Source of the DNA: SAR86 cluster bacterium
GTDB taxonomy: Bacteria > Pseudomonadota > Gammaproteobacteria > Pseudomonadales > Azotimanducaceae
DNA: 12,973 nt
Assembly: GCA_013204195.1 (NCBI GenBank)
Contig: JABMOJ010000109.1
Span: 1-12,973 of the forward strand
Direction: 5' to 3'
Part shown: piece by piece, positions 6,636-12,973 of the stretch
How positions within the stretch are numbered: position 1 is the stretch's first letter
How the letters are laid out: the number at the start of each line of letters is the position of its first letter
Notes under the pieces: generated by a model
The model's database searches: none
Told to the model about the DNA's origin: nothing
What the model saw: only the letters and a program-made list of their open reading frames with translations
Program-made: the position numbers and the translations under genes

Positions 6636-7679
6636 GTGACACGCAAACAAAAAATAATTGAGATTGGTGGGACGCAGGTGAGGCCCGGTGAGAAGAAGCT
6701 GGTGGAATTGCCAGTCGCGAACCTTTACACCAATACCGCGATGCATCTGCCGGTGCATGTAGTTAACGGTCGGGTTCCTGGTCCTACGCTGTTTATCAGC
6801 GCCGCGATTCATGGCGATGAACTCAACGGGGTGGAAATTATCCGCCGGCTGTTAACCTATCGACGATTCGAACGGTTGAAGGGCTGCTTAATCTGCGTAC
6901 CGGTGATTAATAGCTTTGGCATGCTTCAGCATTCCCGCTACTCCCCCGATGGTCGTGATCTTAATCGGTCGTTTCCCGGATCAGAGCGAGGCTCACTGAC
7001 AGCGCGTTTGTGTCATATATTTTTAGAGCAGGTGGTTAAAAAATGTGACTATGGGATCGATCTGCACACCGGTGCCCAGCACCGATCGAACCTGCCGCAG
7101 ATACGTGGCAATCTTGATGACGAACAGACTGCGGTGCTGGCGGCGTCGTTCGGTGTCCCCGTGCTGTTGAATGCCAATGAGCGGGATGGTTCGCTGCGTC
7201 AGGTAGCGATCGAAAACAATGTCAAAGTATTGCTGTACGAGGCGGGTGAGGCGCTGCGGTACGACGAAGTGTCCATCAAGGTCGGGGTCGCCGGCATTCT
7301 GAATGTCATGCGAGGCCTGGGGATGATCGCCGCGACTCGGCGTAAAAAGCCCTTACCAGAACCCTATATAGCGCGCAGTAGCCGTTGGTTGCGGGCACCT
7401 GATAGCGGATCATTTCAGGCGAAAGTGGGTCTTGGAGACCGAGTCAACAAGGGTGATCTCATCGGTACGGTGTTTGATCCGACGAATATCTTTAGCGGGT
7501 TCAGTGCGCGGTTGGTGTCGCCTTTCGATGGTATTGTCATTGGCGAGTCGAGAATCCCGCTGGTGAATGAAGGTGATGCGTTGGTCCATCTGGCGCGATT
7601 CGAGGAAGACGTGGCTGAAGTTGCCGCGGAGATGGATGTCTTTCATGAAGCCTATGGAACTGACGAGTTAAGCGAGTGA
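6636..7679 (+). CDS. Succinylglutamate desuccinylase/aspartoacylase (AstE/AspA) family zinc hydrolase
   Basis: This 347-residue protein is a zinc-dependent amide hydrolase of the AstE/AspA family, a carboxypeptidase-like fold that removes acyl groups from amino acids or related amides. Zinc ligands are evident: His59 and Glu62 in AAIHGDELNG (57-66) and His144 in DLHTG (142-146). The substrate-carboxylate motif is DLNR (108-111), and YEAGE (201-205) supplies the likely catalytic Glu202. The C-terminal part (about 250-320) looks like a small beta barrel with lipoyl-domain-like turns (LGDRVNKGDLIG, VSPFDGIVIGE), as in many AstE-like proteins. The start is GTG at 6636 with AGGA about 10 nt upstream. 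Close relatives often sit near RimK-type glutamate ligases, but none is visible here. The exact substrate is unknown; it is unlikely to be arginine-pathway AstE, because no other ast gene is present. Confidence 0.9.
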   Translation: MTRKQKIIEIGGTQVRPGEKKLVELPVANLYTNTAMHLPVHVVNGRVPGPTLFISAAIHGDELNGVEIIRRLLTYRRFERLKGCLICVPVINSFGMLQHSRYSPDGRDLNRSFPGSERGSLTARLCHIFLEQVVKKCDYGIDLHTGAQHRSNLPQIRGNLDDEQTAVLAASFGVPVLLNANERDGSLRQVAIENNVKVLLYEAGEALRYDEVSIKVGVAGILNVMRGLGMIAATRRKKPLPEPYIARSSRWLRAPDSGSFQAKVGLGDRVNKGDLIGTVFDPTNIFSGFSARLVSPFDGIVIGESRIPLVNEGDALVHLARFEEDVAEVAAEMDVFHEAYGTDELSE

Positions 7680-7773
7680 ATGGTTATTAGATGGTTTTTT
7701 TCGGCTTGCCCGCGTTGCATTATTTGGCATAAGACATTACTTTAGCCTCTGATTTTTCAGCTGAGTATGATCT

Positions 7774-8910
7774 ATGTTTCAGGGTCTGCAATTTGAACCG
7801 GTAAAGCTTCCGCAGAGCAGTGTCGCATTGAGAGCCGAGGTCAGGGCCTTCGTTGAAGGCGAACTGGCGGCTGACTACTTGCGTAACTCAGACTTTAATG
7901 CGGGTGAGTCTGTTGAATTTAGTCAGCGTTTAGGCCAGCGGGGCTGGATCGGCATGACCTGGCCCAAACAATATGGCGGTGCCGAGCGTTCCTTTTTAGA
8001 CCGCTATGTGGTCACCGAAGAACTACTGGCCGCCGGTGCGCCGGTGGGCGCACACTGGATCGCTGACCGGCAGAGCGGCGGTCAACTACTCAAGTTTGGC
8101 ACCGAAGCCCAGCGGCTTGAATATCTGCCGCGCATCGTCCGCGGCGAGTGTTATTTTTCCATTGGCATGAGCGAGCCTGATACGGGTTCTGATTTAGCCT
8201 CTGTGCGCACCAGTGCGGTCAAGGTCGACGGCGGCTGGCTCCTCAATGGCAGCAAGATTTGGTCAAGTGGCGCGCACATGAACCACTACATGATCGCCCT
8301 GGTGCGCACCGAGGCTCAGTCGACTAACCGCCATGCGGGTTTGAGCCAGTTTATCGTTGATTTGCACGACCCGAATGTCACGGTCAAAGGCATCCTTAAC
8401 CTGGCGGGCGACAGCGACTTTAATCACGTGTTTTTTGATGATGTGTTTGTGCCAGATGCGAGCGTTATCGGTACGCCGGGCAATGGTTGGGAACAAGTGG
8501 TCAGTGAACTCGGTTATGAGCGCAGCGGCCCCGAACGTTTTCTCAGTGCATTCCGAGTCTTGGTCGAGTTTATTCGAGAAGTCGGTGACAACCCGAATCC
8601 GGCGCAATTGGCTTTGATTGGGCGTTTATTGGCCAATTTGGTGACTCTGCGAAGAATGTCGATTTCCGTCGCGGGTATGCTCGAGGCGGGTAAGACCCCC
8701 ATTACTGAGGCCGCGTTGATTAAGGATCTGGGCAATACCTATGAACGCCTTGTGCCAGAGTTAATTCGAGTGCTGGCGCCGGCCAAAACCTCGCGACGAT
8801 TCCAGAACACCTTGCATCAATGCATTCTCCACGCGCCGTCTTTTACCCTGCGCAGTGGTACACGTGAAATTCTGCGCGGCGTTATTGCCCGCGGACTCGG
8901 TCTGCGATAA
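7774..8910 (+). CDS. Acyl-CoA dehydrogenase subunit carrying the flavin-domain motifs
   Basis: This 378-residue protein has the acyl-CoA dehydrogenase fold, which introduces a 2,3-double bond into acyl-CoA using FAD. The beta-domain flavin motifs are intact: FSIGMSEPDTGSDLASVRT (128-146) and NGSKIWSSGAH (158-168). The C-terminus carries SGTREILRGVIARGLGLR (361-378). The RxxFGxxIxxFQ and QxxGGxGY signatures that normally bind the FAD pyrophosphate and adenine are absent, and the segment where the first would fall reads ERSGPERFLS. Glu249 in YERSG is a candidate catalytic base, by analogy with the helix-G glutamate of isovaleryl-CoA dehydrogenase. The start ATG has only a weak TGAG upstream. 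A weak -35/-10 pair, TTGCAT (7715-7720) and TACTTT (7738-7743), precedes it. The partner subunit begins 10 bp downstream. The substrate is unknown, perhaps a bulky acyl-CoA. Confidence 0.9.
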   Translation: MFQGLQFEPVKLPQSSVALRAEVRAFVEGELAADYLRNSDFNAGESVEFSQRLGQRGWIGMTWPKQYGGAERSFLDRYVVTEELLAAGAPVGAHWIADRQSGGQLLKFGTEAQRLEYLPRIVRGECYFSIGMSEPDTGSDLASVRTSAVKVDGGWLLNGSKIWSSGAHMNHYMIALVRTEAQSTNRHAGLSQFIVDLHDPNVTVKGILNLAGDSDFNHVFFDDVFVPDASVIGTPGNGWEQVVSELGYERSGPERFLSAFRVLVEFIREVGDNPNPAQLALIGRLLANLVTLRRMSISVAGMLEAGKTPITEAALIKDLGNTYERLVPELIRVLAPAKTSRRFQNTLHQCILHAPSFTLRSGTREILRGVIARGLGLR

Positions 8911-8920
8911 GGAACGGCTG

Positions 8921-9964
8921 ATGAATGAGCAACAATTAATTACGGATACGATTCGACGGATCTTGCAAGACCAGTGCGCCAAGGTCACCGTCGACGCCGC
9001 CGAGGCTGGCGTCTGGCCCGCAGGGTTGTGGCAAACCCTCGAAGACAATGGCCTGACTCTCGCGGGAATCAGTGAGGCCAGCGGGGGTACAGGGGGTGAG
9101 CTGGCCGCGTCGCTGCTGATGATTCGCGAGGCGGCCAGTGTGGGCGCGCCATTGCCTTTGGCTGAGACTTTTATCGCCGCGAGGCTCTGTGAGCTTGTTG
9201 GCGCGCAGATGCCAGTGGGCCCCGTCACCGTGTCAGGTTCAAGGTTCACGCTGACCCAGGAAGGTGCGGGCTATCGGCTGCAGGGACATGCGGAGAATGT
9301 GGCGTTCGCGAACCTGTGCAGCACGTTGATCGTCGTCAGCAGTGATGCGGCGGGATCTTATTTATGCCTTGTGCCGCTGGCAGAGATCAGCCAACAGGTG
9401 ACTCAGACGATGGCTGGGGAGCCCCAGTCGGATTTCGCGATCAATTGTCTGCTGCCCGCGAGCGCGGTGTTTGCCAGTGCTGAGGATCTCTCGAATCAAT
9501 TGTGGTGCCTAGGTGCAGCGACTCGGTCGGTGATGATGGCGGGAGCTATGACCTCGATTCTTGAGCAATCGGTACAGTACGCAATGGAGCGTCAGCAGTT
9601 CGGTCGACCCATTGCTCAATTCCAAGCGATTCAGCAGCAGCTTGCGATACTGGCGGGAGAAGTGGCGGCTTGCCAGCGTGCAGCAGAGTCCCTGAACGAG
9701 GCCCTGGCGCCGCTAAATGAATTTGACATTGCCATTGCCAAGGCGCGTATTAGTGAAGCCGTTGGCTCGGCCACTGACATCGCTCATCAGGTGCACGGCG
9801 CGATGGGCTATACCATGGAACACGGCTTGAACTTGCGGACTCGGCGATTGTGGTGCTGGCGTGATGAATACGGTAACGAGGATTACTGGCAACAGTCAAT
9901 CGGTCGCTATGTGGTTGCCCAGGGTGCCGACAATACCTGGAAAACCATCACTGACGCGGGTTAG
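8921..9964 (+). CDS. Acyl-CoA dehydrogenase subunit carrying the FAD-nucleotide motifs
   Basis: This 347-residue acyl-CoA dehydrogenase-like protein appears to be the partner of the gene just upstream. It has the C-terminal helical domain signatures that the partner lacks: RQQFGRPIAQFQ (224-235), which binds the FAD pyrophosphate across the interface, and QVHGAMGYTMEH (290-301), which contacts the adenine part. In contrast, its beta domain (about 100-190) lacks the SEPxxGSD and KxW flavin motifs and is poorly conserved. The C-terminal TRRLWCWRDEYG stretch is a feature I associate with such partner subunits. I chose ATG 8921 because TAAGGA sits 7-11 nt upstream and the gap to the previous stop is 10 bp. 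The frame can be extended to 8855, but only inside the upstream gene. The tight spacing implies one operon and a heteromeric enzyme. Confidence 0.9.
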   Translation: MNEQQLITDTIRRILQDQCAKVTVDAAEAGVWPAGLWQTLEDNGLTLAGISEASGGTGGELAASLLMIREAASVGAPLPLAETFIAARLCELVGAQMPVGPVTVSGSRFTLTQEGAGYRLQGHAENVAFANLCSTLIVVSSDAAGSYLCLVPLAEISQQVTQTMAGEPQSDFAINCLLPASAVFASAEDLSNQLWCLGAATRSVMMAGAMTSILEQSVQYAMERQQFGRPIAQFQAIQQQLAILAGEVAACQRAAESLNEALAPLNEFDIAIAKARISEAVGSATDIAHQVHGAMGYTMEHGLNLRTRRLWCWRDEYGNEDYWQQSIGRYVVAQGADNTWKTITDAG

Positions 9965-10037
9965 TGCTACTGCTGGAGGCTATGTCTGCCGGCAATTTAC
10001 TGCTGGGAATGCGCCGCCGGCAATAGCTGCGCAGGGA
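9965..10037. terminator. Possible shared hairpin between convergent genes
   Basis: This 73-bp gap separates the stops of the convergent dehydrogenase and MBL-fold genes. TGCCGGC (9987-9993) can pair with GCCGGCA (10016-10022) across a 22-nt loop. No T-run follows on either strand, so it is at best a weak bidirectional terminator. Confidence 0.3.
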
Positions 10038-10961
10038 TCAGGCTTGCGCTAGGCGATAGTCTGCAGTCAGGCTCAATTCTGGCTCGGAACTCATGACCTG
10101 ACCCGTCGCCACCAGACGTGCCATGGCCGCGAGCACTGATCGGGCCGCCGCGCCATACAGGCTTTTGTCTGTCTCGGTATACATCACCGGTACCATATCG
10201 GTAATTTTTGAGTAGCCTTGCGTCACACAATCGAGAATCTGCTGCTCCCGCTCTAAGCGGTGGGCGATAAAGGCGCGGACGTAATCTTTAACATTGCTGA
10301 TGCTCGTGCCATGGGTGGGCCAGTAAATTTCGTCATCGCGAGTCAGAAGCAATTCCAGGCTGTTCATATACTGGGTCATGTCGCCATCAGGTGGGCCGAT
10401 GACGCTGGTTGACCAGCCCATGACATGGTCGCCGGTAAACAGCGCTTTTTCCTCAAGGAGGGCAAAGCACACATGATTGGAAGTATGCCCCGGCGTGTAG
10501 ACACACTCGACGGTCCAGCCGTCACCTTTGATGATATCACCATGCCCGATGACCACGTCTGGCACGAAATCCATATCGCCGCCTTCCTCAACCATGACGC
10601 CCTGGTCACGCTTGCTGGCGCCGTGTGGGCCATAACCATAGGTTTTTGTTCCCCAATAGGCTTTCAGAGGTGCGGCGGCAGGAGAGTGGTCAAAGTGGGT
10701 GTGAGTAATCAGGATATGGGTCACAGTTTCGCCCTGCAGGCAGGCCTTAAGCGCCTCGATATGTTCCTCCAGCATGGGGCCGGGATCAATCACGGCGACG
10801 TTACCGCGACCGATGATATAGGTGCCGGTACCGCGAAACGTAAAGCCGCTAGGATTGCGCGCCGTGACGCGGCGGACCAGTGGCGATAACTCTTCCAGTT
10901 GGGCGTACTCGTAGGGGTATTGATAGGTAAAGGGTATTTTGGTGGCCATGGCATGCGTCAC
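10038..10961 (-). CDS. MBL-fold metallo-hydrolase (LACTB2-like)
   Basis: This 307-residue protein is a metallo-beta-lactamase-fold hydrolase with a complete dinuclear metal site: HTHFDH (87-92, giving His87, His89, Asp91 and His92), His159 in TPGHTSNH, Asp178 in FTGDHVMGW, and His217 in WPTHGT. The order and spacing match the glyoxalase II/LACTB2 branch, not antibiotic-degrading beta-lactamases. A C-terminal helical, winged-helix-like region (about 235-295) is typical of LACTB2-type proteins. Family members hydrolyse thioesters, RNA or other esters, so the reaction here is open. Given the dehydrogenase pair and TesB on either side, an acyl-CoA or glutathione thioester is possible. Two nearby ATGs (10961 and 10949) could serve as start. 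An AAGTGA lies before them, and neither has a strong ribosome-binding site. Confidence 0.9.
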   Translation of the reverse strand: MTHAMATKIPFTYQYPYEYAQLEELSPLVRRVTARNPSGFTFRGTGTYIIGRGNVAVIDPGPMLEEHIEALKACLQGETVTHILITHTHFDHSPAAAPLKAYWGTKTYGYGPHGASKRDQGVMVEEGGDMDFVPDVVIGHGDIIKGDGWTVECVYTPGHTSNHVCFALLEEKALFTGDHVMGWSTSVIGPPDGDMTQYMNSLELLLTRDDEIYWPTHGTSISNVKDYVRAFIAHRLEREQQILDCVTQGYSKITDMVPVMYTETDKSLYGAAARSVLAAMARLVATGQVMSSEPELSLTADYRLAQA

Positions 10962-11054
10962 TTATGAGTCATTGTCTATATTTTTCGTCGCTGCCAGGCA
11001 GAGGCCAGCAACCGACTGTGAGGTTCATATCGAGCATAGCAGAATGAAGGTGAT

Positions 11055-11083
11055 ATGACAGGCGCTGGAAAAGCTTTTATTAT
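11055..11083 (+). promoter_or_regulatory. Sigma70-like promoter for tesB
   Basis: ATGACA (11055-11060) and TATTAT (11078-11083) each match the sigma70 consensus at five of six positions and are separated by exactly 17 bp. Transcription would start near 11089-11091, inside a run of eight T residues (11087-11094). That gives a leader under 20 nt before ATG 11108, or about 60 nt before the alternative ATG 11150. Confidence 0.6.
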
Positions 11084-11107
11084 GGCTTTTTTTTCCGTTG
11101 GATATGT

Positions 11108-12004
11108 ATGCAAAAAGGACAAGCCGAACCCGCAGAAGTGGTTCAACCGATGAGCTTGGAGGCGCTGATTGCCTTGCTGGAGCTCGAGCCTATTGAGGTG
11201 AATTTGATCCGCGGACGAACTTTGGGCGGTGGTTTTGTTTTCGGCGGCCAGGTTCTTGGCCAAGCGCTGGTCGCAGCTGCACGTACCGTTGACGCCGGTC
11301 GTTTGCCCCATTCATTACATGGTTATTTTTTGCGTCCCGGCAACGCTGAGATGCCGATTCTATTTGAGGTCGACCGGATTCGAGATGGTAAGAGCTTTAC
11401 CACTCGGCGGGTCGTCGCGGTCCAGAATGGCAAAGCCATCTTCAATATGGCAGTGTCGTTCCACGGGCCAGAGCAAGGCTTTGAGCACCAGGCCGATATG
11501 CCCATTGTCTCGACCCCAGAGGGGATACCGAGCGATCGAGAACGTTGGGATGCGCTGCGCAAGCTGCGGCCCGAGTTGGACAACATGGGTGGTCGTTGGC
11601 GTTGGCCTATCGAGACTCGGCACATCGAGTGGAGCGACCCTTTCGATCAAAAGGCACATCCGCCGTTCCAGCATGTCTGGGTCAAAGCGATGGGCCTGGT
11701 GGGCGATGACCCAGTGATGCAGCGGGCGTTGCTTGCCTTTGCATCAGATATGGGTTTTATGGGCACCACGATGCGGCCCCACGCGGAGGCCGGGTTTGAT
11801 CAGGTGCAAGGCGCAAGTCTGGACCACGCGATCTGGTTTCATGACCATATCGATATGAGCGAATGGCATCTTTATGAAAATGTCAGTACCTGGGCCGGTG
11901 GCGCCCGTGGCTATGTGCGGGGCAGTTTTTACACAGAGACTGGTCGATTGGTGGCGTCGACAACTCAGGAATGTCTGATTCGGCCGCGACCGACAAAAAA
12001 ATAA
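11108..12004 (+). CDS. tesB: Acyl-CoA thioesterase II (TesB family)
   Basis: This enzyme hydrolyses acyl-CoA to free fatty acid and CoA. The 298-residue protein has the double-hotdog TesB layout. The N-terminal hotdog includes FGGQVLGQALVAA (45-57), HSLHGYFLRPGN (68-79) and DGKSFTTRRV (93-102). The C-terminal hotdog includes LLAFASDMGF (208-217), GASLDHAIWFH (235-245) and STWAGGARGYVRGSFYT (260-276). The E. coli catalytic residues Asp204, Thr228 and Gln278 correspond to Asp214, Ser237 (a conservative change) and Gln287 in TTQEC. The start is not certain. ATG 11108 fits the promoter just upstream but lacks a clear Shine-Dalgarno. ATG 11150 (MSLEALIALLELEPIE) matches the usual TesB N-terminus better. 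TesB may recycle CoA during catabolism of poorly degraded acyl-CoAs, which would fit the dehydrogenase pair upstream. Confidence 0.93.
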   Translation: MQKGQAEPAEVVQPMSLEALIALLELEPIEVNLIRGRTLGGGFVFGGQVLGQALVAAARTVDAGRLPHSLHGYFLRPGNAEMPILFEVDRIRDGKSFTTRRVVAVQNGKAIFNMAVSFHGPEQGFEHQADMPIVSTPEGIPSDRERWDALRKLRPELDNMGGRWRWPIETRHIEWSDPFDQKAHPPFQHVWVKAMGLVGDDPVMQRALLAFASDMGFMGTTMRPHAEAGFDQVQGASLDHAIWFHDHIDMSEWHLYENVSTWAGGARGYVRGSFYTETGRLVASTTQECLIRPRPTKK

Positions 12005-12026
12005 GTTTGTGGGGTATTTGCCGGCG

Positions 12027-12100
12027 GTCGACAGTCTTCAACCAGTGAGGTGGTTGGTGTGCTCGACTCAGCCGAGACTGCAGTACAGTGACTGCATTTT
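12027..12100 (+). terminator. Two hairpins between tesB and the GAF-HD gene
   Basis: CAACCA (12039-12044) pairs with TGGTTG (12051-12056), flanked by an outer GTCGA/TCGAC pair (12027-12031 and 12063-12067). A second stem, TGCAGT (12079-12084) with ACTGCA (12091-12096), is followed directly by TTTT (12097-12100). The second has the form of a weak intrinsic terminator for tesB. Because it sits 21 nt before the next start codon, it could also be an operator or leader structure. Confidence 0.4.
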
Positions 12101-12121
12101 GAATACTCAGGAGAACAACCT

Positions 12122-12973
12122 ATGAGCGCTGAACAGGCCTCGTTCAAGCGATTGATCGATATCGGTATTGCGCTCTCTGCTGAGAAAAATCCTGCTCGGT
12201 TGATGGAAACTATTCTCCTGGAAGCCAAGAGTATGGGGCGTGCAGATGCGGGGAGTTTGTATATTCGGACGCAGCAGGACCAACTTGAGTTCGTTATCGT
12301 CAGAACCGATTCATTAGGGTTCGCCGAGGGTGGGACAACCGGCGTGCCCATTTCCATGTTTCCGGTAGAGATGTATCACCTAGACGCTACGGGTCAGCGT
12401 GTCGAGAACCACAGTAATATTGTAAGCGAGGCGGCCCTTACCGGTGAAACTATCAATATCGTTGATGCCTACGACTCTGCTGCGTTTAACTTTACTGGCA
12501 CCAAGAAGTTTGATGCGATAACCGGCTATCGCTCTGAATCGTTTTTGACGATTCCACTAAAGAACAGCCAGGACTATGTTATCGGTGTATTGCAACTCAT
12601 TAACTCTTTGGAACCCAAGACCGGTCAGGTTGTGCCTTTCGGTCGTGACATTGAGCCGCTGGTTGAGGCGTTGGCTTCCCAGGCCGCCGTAGCACTGGAA
12701 AATCAGAATTTAATTGAATCCCAAAAAAACTTGCTCGACTCGTTCGTCAGACTGATGGCGGGGACGGTTGACGCTAAATCACCTTACACTGGTGGTCACT
12801 GCCAGCGTGTTCCGCAGTTGACGGAGATGTTGACGCAAGCGGCTTGCGATTCAGACAAAGGACCCTTTGCAGATTTCTCATTAAACGAAGAGCAGTGGTA
12901 TGAACTGCATATCGCGGCCTGGTTGCATGACTGCGGCAAGGTGACAACCCCGGAATACGTTGTCGATAAAGCC
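12122..12973 (+). CDS. GAF and HD(-GYP)-type phosphohydrolase domain protein (partial)
   Basis: This open frame runs off the right edge, and 284 residues are visible. Residues about 8-195 form a GAF sensor domain: ADAGSLYIR, ALTGETINIVDAYD (105-118), FNFTGTKKFDAITGYRSES (122-140) and IGVLQLINS (154-162). The third of these resembles the NKFDE signature of cyclic-nucleotide-binding GAF domains. After a short helix, an HD domain begins: KSPYTGGHCQRV (219-230) supplies the first metal-binding histidine, and WLHDCGKVTTPEYVVDKA (267-284) supplies the HD pair and lysine. The GYP segment lies beyond the window, so activity against cyclic di-GMP cannot be judged. There is no N-terminal receiver or membrane segment, so it is probably cytosolic. 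AGGAG lies 8 nt before the ATG, an ideal ribosome-binding site. The likely role is GAF-ligand-controlled second-messenger hydrolysis. Confidence 0.88.
   Translation, partial: MSAEQASFKRLIDIGIALSAEKNPARLMETILLEAKSMGRADAGSLYIRTQQDQLEFVIVRTDSLGFAEGGTTGVPISMFPVEMYHLDATGQRVENHSNIVSEAALTGETINIVDAYDSAAFNFTGTKKFDAITGYRSESFLTIPLKNSQDYVIGVLQLINSLEPKTGQVVPFGRDIEPLVEALASQAAVALENQNLIESQKNLLDSFVRLMAGTVDAKSPYTGGHCQRVPQLTEMLTQAACDSDKGPFADFSLNEEQWYELHIAAWLHDCGKVTTPEYVVDKA

Noticed and set aside
8855..8920. Upstream extension of the second acyl-CoA dehydrogenase
   Set aside because: It overlaps the end of the first dehydrogenase gene. ATG 8921 follows a good ribosome-binding site at the normal gene boundary.
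8761..9249. 162-codon antisense frame across the dehydrogenase pair
   Set aside because: Both strands cannot sensibly code here. The plus strand has two clear enzymes, and the antisense product shows no family features.
10425..10889. 154-codon plus-strand frame opposite the MBL-fold gene
   Set aside because: It lies opposite the intact metal-binding motifs of the hydrolase and shows no domain signature.

Overview
The window looks like a chromosomal segment of a free-living, probably aerobic and probably marine proteobacterium, most likely gammaproteobacterial. This rests on gene content and protein style: a SoxC-type molybdoenzyme with its cytochrome c, paired acyl-CoA dehydrogenases, a TesB thioesterase, an MscS channel and a GAF/HD-type signalling protein. 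Lineage is inference, since no rRNA or other marker gene is present. Coding density is high. I see no tRNA, rRNA, CRISPR array, insertion sequence, integrase or phage gene.

Layout, left to right. (1) 1-778, minus: the N-terminal transmembrane half of an ABC exporter, cut by the window edge. (2) 1112-1723 and 2095-2691, plus: a glutathione S-transferase and a DsbA-fold 2-hydroxychromene-2-carboxylate isomerase/kappa-GST relative. They are separated by a 371-bp spacer with a perfect 10-bp hairpin and two short tandem duplications. (3) 4895 down to 2695, minus: a small membrane protein, a Tat-exported SoxC-like sulfite/sulfane dehydrogenase, and an exported monoheme cytochrome c whose start overlaps the end of soxC. 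(4) 5092-6465, plus: an MscS-family channel whose leader peptide appears split between two frames. (5) 6636-7679, plus: an AstE/AspA-family zinc hydrolase. (6) 7774-9964, plus: two adjacent acyl-CoA dehydrogenase subunits that divide the usual FAD-binding motifs between them. (7) 10961 down to 10038, minus: an MBL-fold hydrolase. (8) 11108-12004, plus: a TesB acyl-CoA thioesterase behind a good sigma70-like promoter. (9) 12122 to the edge, plus: a GAF-HD signalling protein, cut before the GYP region.

Two functional themes emerge. One is periplasmic sulfur-oxyanion oxidation: the SoxC-like protein oxidises its substrate and the cytochrome takes the electrons. The other is CoA-thioester metabolism: the dehydrogenase pair and TesB, possibly with the MBL hydrolase, GST and isomerase, which would fit breakdown of bulky or cyclic carbon compounds. 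The least routine observations are the complementary half-sites of the dehydrogenase pair, the soxC/cytochrome pair without other sox genes, the split MscS leader, the variant HD signature, and the repeat-bearing spacer at 1724-2094. I found no clear evidence of a wholly new multi-gene system.
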